A stretch of 64,000 bases of DNA from Apiotrichum sp. Y4204 (lineage: Eukaryota; Basidiomycota; Tremellomycetes; Trichosporonales; Trichosporonaceae). Numbering within the stretch: the first letter of the stretch is position 1; each line of letters opens with the position of its first letter. Positions 56,644 through 64,000 of this stretch are shown one piece after another. The DNA lies in NCBI GenBank assembly GCA_025531455.1, contig JAMYHL010000001.1:1054001-1118000 (forward strand). Direction: 5' to 3'. Under the pieces are notes generated by a model, which had not been told where the DNA came from, searched no databases, and was given only the letters and a program-made list of their open reading frames with translations. Position numbers and translations under genes: made by a program.

Positions 56644-57047
56644 TGTGGCAGGCGTCGATGTCGATGTCGACAACAACAAACACTCGTACAATGCTCTCGA
56701 TGATGAAATCCTGGCTGCATGCTGGACAGAAATCTCGAGCTCGAGGAACGTCAGTCGCCTGAAATAATGGGACGCCTAATTGCGCTGGCAAGAACCTTCC
56801 ACGTGAGTGGAGGTGCCTATCAAATGTTAGGCGCCTCTGAGGGGGCCTCCACGCGCGACACGCGTTTTTCAGAGCTGTCGATCTTTCTCGTCGGTTGTTG
56901 CTTTGCGTTGCGCGTTGTCGTCGTCGTCGTCAGTGTCCGTCGCGCTGTTTCCTCGACATTCTCTCGCCATCTTGGACTTTTTTCCCCTCTTTTCTCTCTC
57001 CACAGTCCCCTTTTCATCTTTCTTCCCAAAACACACGAGCAGCAGCC
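56644..57047. promoter_or_regulatory. Divergent promoter, Alba protein / CCT5
   Basis: 404 bp between the two start codons. The CCT5-proximal part is T/C-rich (TTTTTTCCCCTCTTTTCTCTC-like, 56976-57030). GTTGTCGTCGTCGTCGTCAG lies at about 56912-56932. Confidence 0.55.
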
Positions 57048-60000
57048 ATGTCGCTCGACCAGATCAACCCCGGCCAGGCAGTGTACGCGCAGGACGAGGT
57101 GAGTCGGCGCCCCCGTGGCAACTTTCTGAGCCGCGCGCGCCTCCACTCTTTATGACTGTTGCTGACTTTACTCAAGAACGGCCGCCCGTTCATCATTGTC
57201 CGGTACGCTTGTGCTAACGTTTCCCTACTGACAGCAGCGAGCAGGGCAAGAAGGTCCGCACGCACGGCCTCGAGGCTATTCGCGTGGGTTGTTGGGAACT
57301 GTTCAAGAGCTGACGTCCAGAGCCACATTCTCGCCGCGCGTTCCGGTACGTGTCATGCGTGGGGCGGGAACGGGAGGGAGAATAAGGAGCGCGAGATGAT
57401 TTAAGTCGGCCGCATCTCTTCTTACTCCGTCTTCCGCCCGTTACGTTCCACGCCGCTCGACGCGCTAGCACGCACTGACCCCAGTGACCAACATTATCAA
57501 GTCGTCGCTCGGCCCGCGCGGACTCGACAAGATCCTCATCTCCCCCGATGGCGACATTACCGTCACCAACGACGGTGCTACCATTCTCTCGCAGATGGAG
57601 GTCGACCACCAGATTGCAAAGCTGCTTGTTGAGGTGCGTTGGCTGGTTGGGACTGAGATGCAGATACCGGGAAGCAGGGCGGCCATGGAGTAATCCAGCA
57701 TTGCGTTCCACGTCTTGCCTGTTACTTTCCAAAAGCTGTTCTTTGCATAGGTTCAGCTTTGAGGAATCCAAGCGAGTTTCGGAAATTGTCGTGATGGTGA
57801 TATCCGCTGTCTGCGGTTGTCGCCCCCCCGTGCCGCCGCCCAAGGCTGCGCTTCCGGTGCCGAGTCCGGGATGGGTCCTGTGCGCGCGATAGTGTGCACA
57901 GAGGTCACCATTTGTGGAGCGTGCGCGACCGCGAGCTGTTCACGCTGGGCACTGGCGCACTCCTGCCACTTGCAGGACAGCCGTCGCGGGTGTCTATCTT
58001 ACTTGCACGGCGCGGCCGATTGCAGCTCCTCACGGCTCTCTTGAGATCTGGAGCCACAGGTGGTCAGCCCGCCGGTCTAGTCCCACCTTTTCTACATTTC
58101 CAGGACTTCAAAGCTGACGCCCAGGTCTCCAAGTCGCAGGACGATGAGATTGGTGACGGCACAACTGGTGTTGTTGGTGAGTACCTCTCGGTGGCTCAAC
58201 CTTCCGTGTTTCGTGATGGCCCAAATGATCGAGCACCAAGAGACTTTTAGTCAACAACACGACTGCGCGAGTTACGTTATATCTCATGGCGCTTGTTTAA
58301 CCTCCCAACATGAGCCCCCTTCTTTCTTATGCTCGGCTGTGGATCACGTTCGCTGACCTCAGTGCTCGCGGGTGCGCTCCTTTCCTCGGCACTCTCTTTG
58401 CTCGACCGCGGCATCCACCCGATGCGTATTGCGGACGGCTACGAGAAGGCGTGTGAGATTGCTGTTGCCGAGCTGGACCGTGTCGCCGACAGCATCACTT
58501 TCAGCAAGGAGGACACGACCAACCTTGTCAAGACGGCCAAGACCGCCCTCGGCTCCAAGATCGTCTCCATTGCCCACGACAAGTTTGCCCACATTGCTGT
58601 CGATGCTGTCCTTGCCGTCGCCGACCTCGAGCGCCGCGACGTCGACTTTGAGCTCATCAAGGTTGATGGCAAGGTCGGTGGCGGGCTCGAGGACACGAAC
58701 CTCGTCCACGGTGTTGTTGTCGACAAGGACTTTTCCCACCCGCAGATGCCCCACAAGGTCGAGGACGCCAAGATTGCCATCCTCACCTGTCCCTTCGAGC
58801 CTCCCCGCCCTAAGACCAAGCACAAGCTTGACATTGAGTCGGTTGACGAGTACAAGAAGCTCCAGGAGTACGAGAAGAAGAAGTTCCTGGAGATGATCTC
58901 GATGTGAGTGTGGCTGAATCGCGGAAAATACGCGGAGAAACTAGTCTCATCCGCTTCACATGCTGACCCTCAGGGTTAAGGACACCGGCGCCAACCTTGT
59001 CATTTGCCAGTGGGGCTTTGACGACGAGGCCAACCACCTGCTCATGCAGAACGAGCTTCCCGCTGTTCGCTGGGTTGGTGGTCCCGAGATTGAGCTCATT
59101 GCCATTGCGACGAACGGCCGCATCGTACCCCGCTTCGAGGACCTCTCTGCGGACAAGCTCGGCCACGCCGGCATTGTGCGCGAGCTCTCGTTTGGCACGA
59201 CCAAGGAGAAGATGCTGGTTATCGAGGAGTGCGCCAACTCGCGTGCGGTCACTGTCTTCGTCCGTGGCAGCAACAAGATGGTGAGTGAAAACAAGCACTG
59301 AAACAAACAGTTTGATTAAACATGTGGCTGACAGAAGATCATCGACGAGGCCAAGCGCGCCCTGCACGACGCCATCTGTGTTGTGCGCAACCTGGTGCGG
59401 GATAACCGTGTTGTATACGGTGGTGGTGCGGCAGAGATTTGTGCCTCGATTGCTGTTGCGAAAAAGGCCGACGAGGTGAGTTTCATCCGGGGCCCCGTGG
59501 GCCCTTAAGCGGCCCCTTGGCGGTAACCGTGTTCCCCCGGCCCTCTCCGGGCCGTTCCCCGGGTGGTCAACTGTTTCCCCGCTTCGTTTGTGACCCAGTC
59601 CGAGGCTTCCTCCCGCCGTGTGCCCCGGTTTCCCCGCCCCCGATGCATGCTGACAGACTCCAGATCCCCACAATTGAGCAGTACGCTATGCGCGCGTTCG
59701 CCCAGGCACTGGATGCGATCCCCCTGGCCCTTGCCGAGAACTCTGGCCTGTCGCCGATCGACACGCTTGCGGATGTCAAGTCGCGTCAGGTTACCGAGAA
59801 GAACCCGCGCTTGGGCATTGACTGCATGGGCCGTGGAGACAATGGTGAGTGTGGCGTGATGACTTTCTTTTTTTTTTCGGGATGGTGGACGGCCGGGGAT
59901 ACGCGGCAGTAGCAGGGTGTTTTGGATCTCGGAGCAACGGTGTAACTGGTGCTGGAACATGGGTGGCTGCGAGGAGACAATGAAAGCGGGGTCATGCCTG

Positions 60001-60158
60001 GTCTGTGCACGGGTGCTAACGCCACAGACATGCGTGATCAGTTTGTGTACGACCCGCTCATCTCGAAGCGTCAGCAGCTGCTGCTCGCGACGCAGGTTGT
60101 GCGCATGATCTTGAAGGTGGACGATGTGATTACCACGCTCCCCGACGAGCTGGCATAG
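57048..60158 (+). CDS. CCT5: Chaperonin TCP-1 epsilon subunit
   Basis: Eleven exons (57048-57098, 57177-57202, 57238-57293, 57321-57345, 57485-57633, 58125-58176, 58363-58903, 58975-59280, 59338-59475, 59664-59844, 60028-60158) give 551 residues. CCT5 is one of eight subunits of the cytosolic chaperonin that folds actin and tubulin. Visible: [21 protein letters not shown]; the nucleotide-binding [51 protein letters not shown]5-type [17 protein letters not shown]; the apical segment [42 protein letters not shown]; and the end LILKVDD-type [13 protein letters not shown]. Most introns are 27-190 nt, but intron 5 (57634-58124) is 491 nt. The acceptor at 59337 was preferred because it gives the family sequence NKMIIDEA. 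Confidence 0.93.
59476..59663 (+). other. GC-rich CCT5 intron with strong inverted repeats
   Basis: Intron 9 of CCT5 includes GGGGCCCCGTGGGCCC, GCGGCCCC, CCCCCGGCCCTCTCCGGGCCG and CCCCGGGTGG within 90 nt, so several stable hairpins are possible. Its 3' end has a normal CTGACAG...CAG arrangement. Confidence 0.6.
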
Positions 60159-60628
60159 ATGCCGAAGAGGCGATGTAGAGGCAGGTGCGATGGCGACGAC
60201 GACTTTAGGAGCTAGGAGCAAGGGTAGAGTAATTTACCACGGTACCGCTGCACGAGTACCATCCAATCCATAAACATGCAATACAGTAGAGAGTGTAGAG
60301 AGTGACGGTGTAAGCGGAGCAGAACAGTGACGGAGAGGTGGGAAGCAGACTAGCGTGCAAAAGCACCAGCCGAGACGCCAGCCGAAGTGCGGCAGATTCG
60401 ATGGAGATCGGGCGGGTGGCATGTGATTGACGGAAGTGGGAAGTGTGTCCGCTGGCCGAAGGGGCTGCGGCCAGTGCAGCAGCGGCATGCGGCAGTGCGG
60501 TGCAGCAGGCGAGAGAGGTGAGACTTTTGGTCAGCGGGTCACCTCAGAGCTCCAGAGCTCCAGAGCTTCAGAGTGCAGATGCAGAGCAACGGGACATTCG
60601 GGGGGGTTTGAGAGGAGAGGCAAACCGG

Positions 60629-60672
60629 CAGTGCCAGTGCCAGTGCCAGTGCCAGTGCCAGTGTCAGTGGCC
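60629..60672 (+). repeat. (GTGCCA)n hexanucleotide repeat
   Basis: About seven tandem copies of CAGTGC/GTGCCA, the last with one change (GTGTCA). It lies in the spacer downstream of CCT5. Confidence 0.85.
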
Positions 60673-61251
60673 AGTAGTAAGTAACTGTGCCTTCGTGCCA
60701 TAATGCGCCATGATCGGATGATCTGATACGTGTCATGCGGATGGATATGGATGGATATGCGGGCTATGCGGGGGCAGCGGGCAGCGGCGCAGCGGGGCTT
60801 CGGAACGGTGCTCCCAGGGCCGGGGGCGGCGGGGGCGGGGATGACGTCGTGGGGATGGGAGGCATGGGAGGGGATGGGTGGGCCCAACCTTGGAGATTTG
60901 GACCTTGGGAGCGAGAACAATCTATGGAGAAGTGCAGCTGGTGTAGCTGGGAGACAGAGCGTGGAGCTACACTATCCAGCGGTCAGCGGCCAGCGGGGCG
61001 ACGACGGCCGGGTGTGTGTGGGAGTGCCCAATAGGAACCCCACCCAAGGAAAACAGGGCATGCATGCGGGGTTGAGGATGGAGCTACGAGGGTAGGAGTT
61101 ATGGAGTTATGGACCCATCTGCATTGCGAGAGAGAAACAAGATGTTCTTCATGGTTGCGACGGGGTTTTTGTCCGTCGGCGATACTTCGGCTTGACGGCC
61201 CGTCTTTATCTGCCAGAAAAGTCGGCGTCCGGGGGGTGGGACCTCTTGGGA

Positions 61252-61271
61252 CCTCTTGGGACCCCAAGAGG
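61252..61271. repeat. Inverted repeat CCTCTTGGG / CCCAAGAGG
   Basis: Two 9-bp arms separated by 2 bp. The left arm is also repeated directly upstream (61242-61250). It lies about 420 bp upstream of the citrate synthase start. Too short a loop for a stable RNA hairpin tip, so a dimeric protein site is possible. Confidence 0.6.
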
Positions 61272-61686
61272 GGGTAGGAGAGGCAGGGTGCAAGGTGTTT
61301 TCCAGGGCTGCCCGCGTGTCGTCGGCGCTCGGATGCATGCATCATTGACTTCGAGAGCGTCACCGGCATGGCACCGCGAGAGAGAGAGCGAGTAGCCCGA
61401 ACCGACCGAGGAGAGAGACAGAGACTCGTAGATGCCAATGGCAAATAGGAATCCGTCTCCGGGAGAGTTCGGTCGTCACCATGCAGCAGCAGGTGCAGCA
61501 GCTTCGTACCTCGTAATCCCCACTGACTCTGCGGCTGTTGCACCCCACCAACTCCAACAGGGTCCTCGCTCCCCTGCTATTTTCTCGGATAATACATCAA
61601 CCACGCCCCCTCCCCGGCTCTTTTTGATTTTTCTTTCTCCCCATCCCATTATCCGGATCATCCCCCCCTATCCGCACCCACCCAAA

Positions 61687-63699
61687 ATGCTCTCTTCCAC
61701 CCGCAACGCCCTCCGCACCCAGGTGAGTAGCGAGCAGACACACATCGATCGCGGCGAGGTGATGTTTCTTGGCTCCCGTTGTCGGCTGTTGGGCGTGTTG
61801 GGGCGGTGTGTTTTGAGCGCGGCAATCGCTCCGTAGCTCCCTTTTTTTTCGGCTGCTGGCTGGCTATTATTTTTTTCTTTCCTTCTACGGGGTTCTTTTC
61901 CGCCCCTCGCGTACTCGTACCGCACCGCGTCGCCGGGGATGGCGATGGCGACGGCGCCGGCGATGGTAGCGACGGGCGGGATGCGTGCCTGTTGCACCTG
62001 TGGGAACGGTGGGGTTCCTCCCACGGCCGCGCTCCATTCCCACCAGCTCCAACACCCGAACCCCAACTACCACACCTGCCCCAGCACTCCGCACTCCAAC
62101 ATCCACGCTCCACAGCCCCGCGCAAGAGCATGACGCCTCGCCTGCATCGATGCCCGAGCTCCCGTACTGACTCTCCCAGCTCCGCGCGCCCCTCGCGGCC
62201 CGCAACTTCTCGGCCTCGAGCCCCGCCTCGGCCGTCTCCCTCAAGGAGCGCCTCCAGGAGATCATCCCCAAGGAGATCGAGAACGTCAAGCAGGTCCGCA
62301 AGGACTTTGGCGACAAGTCGTTCGGTGAGGTCACCGTCGACCAGGCCTACGGTGGTATGCGTGGCATCAAGGTGCGTATCCGAGCAGACCAGACGCGCTA
62401 GCGGCAATGGCGGGTGAGATCGGACACCGGGTGGTGACCTCTGGTTACGACCCGGTATCTCGGCCCCAACCCGCTTTGATGCTTGCTACCTCGCCCGCTC
62501 TCTCCCAATCCCCCGCGCATTCAGCTAACCCCCAGGGCCTCATCTGGGAGGGCTCCGTCCTCGACGCCGACGAGGGTATCCGTTTCCGCGGCCTCACCAT
62601 CCCCGAGGCTCAGGCCGCTCTCCCCAAGGCCCCCGGTGGCTCCGAGCCCCTCCCCGAGGGTCTCTTCTGGCTCCTCGTCACTGGCGAGGTCCCCACCGAG
62701 GAGCAGGTCCGTGGCCTCTCCGCCGAGTGGGCCGCCCGCGCCGAGATCCCCGACTTTGTCAAGGAGCTCATTGACCGCTGCCCCAACACCCTCCACCCCA
62801 TGTCGCAGTTCTCGCTCGCCGTGACCGCCCTCAACCACGACTCGGCCTTTGCCAAGGCGTACGCCCAGGGTGTCCACAAGCGTGACTACTGGCAGTCCAC
62901 CTACGAGGACGCCATGGACCTCATTGCCAAGCTCCCCGCCATTGCCGGCCGCATCTTCCGCAACGTCTACGGCGACGGCAAGCTCCCCCCCATTGACCCC
63001 AAGAAGGACTACTCGGCCAACCTTGCCACCCTCCTCGGCTACGGCGAGAACGAGGAGTTTGTTGAGCTTATGCGTCTCTACATCACCATCCACTCGGACC
63101 ACGAGGGTGGCAACGTCTCGGCCCACACTGGCCACCTTGTCGGCTCGGCCCTCTCGGACCCCTTCCTCTCGTTTGCCGCTTCGCTGAACGGTCTCGCCGG
63201 CCCCCTCCACGGTCTTGCCAACCAGGAGGTCCTCCGCTGGCTCCAGAAGATGCGCTCCGAGGTCGGTGAGAACCCCACCGACGAGGCCGTCGCCGAGTAC
63301 GTCTGGAAGACCCTCAAGGGCGGACAGGTCGTCCCCGGTTACGGCCACGCCGTCCTCCGCAAGACCGACCCGCGTTACACTGCCCAGCGCGAGTTTGCCC
63401 TCCGCCACCTCCCCGACGACTCGTTCTTCAAGCTTGTTGGCCAGATCTACAAGATTGTCCCCAACATTCTCCTCGAGGCCGGCAAGGCCAAGAACCCCTG
63501 GCCCAACGTTGACGCCCACTCGGGTGTCCTCCTCACCTACTACGGCCTCAACCAGCAGGACTTCTACACCGTCCTGTTCGGTGTCTCGCGCGCCTTTGGT
63601 GTCGCGTCGCAGCTCATCTGGGACCGTGCCCTCGGCATGCCCCTCGAGCGCCCCAAGTCGTACTCGACTGAGGCTATCAAGAAGATGTTCTCCAAGTAA
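61687..63699 (+). CDS. CIT1: Mitochondrial citrate synthase
   Basis: Three exons (61687-61722, 62180-62371, 62536-63699) give 463 residues. The enzyme condenses acetyl-CoA and oxaloacetate to citrate in the mitochondrial matrix. The N-terminus ([25 protein letters not shown]) is Arg/Ser-rich without acids, as expected for a matrix-targeting peptide. The mature part has [34 protein letters not shown], then [23 protein letters not shown]. The active-site stretches follow: [53 protein letters not shown] and the Asp in [14 protein letters not shown]. Codon use is strongly biased to C-ending codons, fitting high expression. Intron 1 is 457 nt, long for this genome. Confidence 0.95.
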
Positions 63700-64000
63700 G
63701 CGCCGCAATGCGCAAGGATACGTCGTACGTGTCACGGGCGCGGGGTCCCTTAGAACCCCCCGCCACTGGAGAGGCATCACTGGGAAGAAGGATATCTGTA
63801 GCAGAAATTCTTCATAGGTACTGGCAGCAGTAACACTAGAAAGCAGAACATCAAAATGCGAGTGTGCTTATTGTACGAGATGCACTTGTGCGGATACGAG
63901 CATGCGAGCATGGGGAGCATGAGCAGCACGAGGAGCGAAGCGACTAGTGAGCAGAGTGAGCGATAGCGGCCAGCAGTGGACTGCATGAGCGCCTTCCAAA
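63700..64000. other. 3' flank of citrate synthase
   Basis: 301 bp to the window edge. No gene seen. AGCATGAGCAG-like short repeats occur at 63900-63930. Confidence 0.5.

Larger units (their letters stand above)
60159..61686. other. Intergenic, repeats, no gene seen
   Basis: Between CCT5 and citrate synthase. It holds AGAGCTCC direct repeats (60545-60570), a (GTGCCA)n array (60629-60672), a G/A-rich stretch (60760-60960) and a near-perfect hairpin (61252-61271). The last 130 bases before the citrate synthase start are C/T-rich. A very AG-rich region around 61370-61420 could be part of the promoter. Confidence 0.5.

Noticed and set aside
62521..63780. 419-codon open frame antisense to citrate synthase
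   Set aside because: It mirrors the strongly C-ending codon bias of the sense gene; the Val/Gly/Asp/Leu repeats are typical of such shadows.
1..64000. tRNA, rRNA or CRISPR arrays
   Set aside because: No cloverleaf with both conserved internal promoter boxes, no rRNA segment and no repeat-spacer array was recognised by eye; a tRNA could still have been missed without a covariance search.

Overview
This is a stretch of a fungal nuclear genome, most likely a basidiomycete yeast of the Tremellomycetes (the order Trichosporonales is my best guess, not demonstrated). The genes are GC-rich and cut by many very short spliceosomal introns (about 32-60 nt, GTRNGT donors, CTGAC/CTAAC branch sites just before CAG). 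The products are typical eukaryotic housekeeping proteins: CCT5, citrate synthase, Cdc14, Pex7, ERG24, seipin and TRAPPC13. Exon borders below were worked out by hand. For most genes the exon lengths add up to an open frame with a sensible stop.

Layout. 1-1.7 kb: 3' part of an unidentified minus-strand gene that runs off the left edge. 1.7-14.2 kb: largely gene-poor, with homopolymer and purine tracts, small repeats and one broken gene for a secreted cysteine-rich protein (11.7-12.1 kb). 14.2-15.8 kb: GPI-anchored GH16 (Crh-type) wall glycosidase. 17.1-19.5 kb: membrane-anchored alpha/beta-hydrolase whose nucleophile-elbow serine reads as glycine. 19.7-22.4 kb: MSS4/DSS4-like protein divergent from a DCAF4-like WD40 protein. 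22.4-25.3 kb: no gene seen. 25.3-29.5 kb: CDC14 and an SHR3-type permease chaperone.

29.7-48.9 kb is the dense core: PEX7, a NAPE-PLD-like phosphodiesterase, ERG24, a PAC4-like proteasome assembly chaperone, a small unknown protein, a TIMMDC1/Tim17-like membrane protein, a DUF1748 microprotein, seipin, TRAPPC13 and a large VSB1-like SLC26-STAS-cNMP transporter. Many of these act on membranes, sterols, lipid droplets or organelle traffic. 48.9-53.4 kb is again gene-poor. 53.4-63.7 kb holds a GPI-anchored GH13 alpha-amylase, an Alba-domain RNA-binding protein, CCT5 and mitochondrial citrate synthase.

The genes are individually transcribed, with no operons. Several pairs share short divergent promoters (MSS4/DCAF4, PEX7/NAPE-PLD, PAC4/small protein, Alba/CCT5). 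The most unusual observations are the in-frame TGA at a cysteine position in the secreted-protein gene, the hydrolase lacking its expected serine, the two long ORF deserts, and introns near the minimum workable length next to introns of 450-850 nt. No clear new multi-gene system was found.
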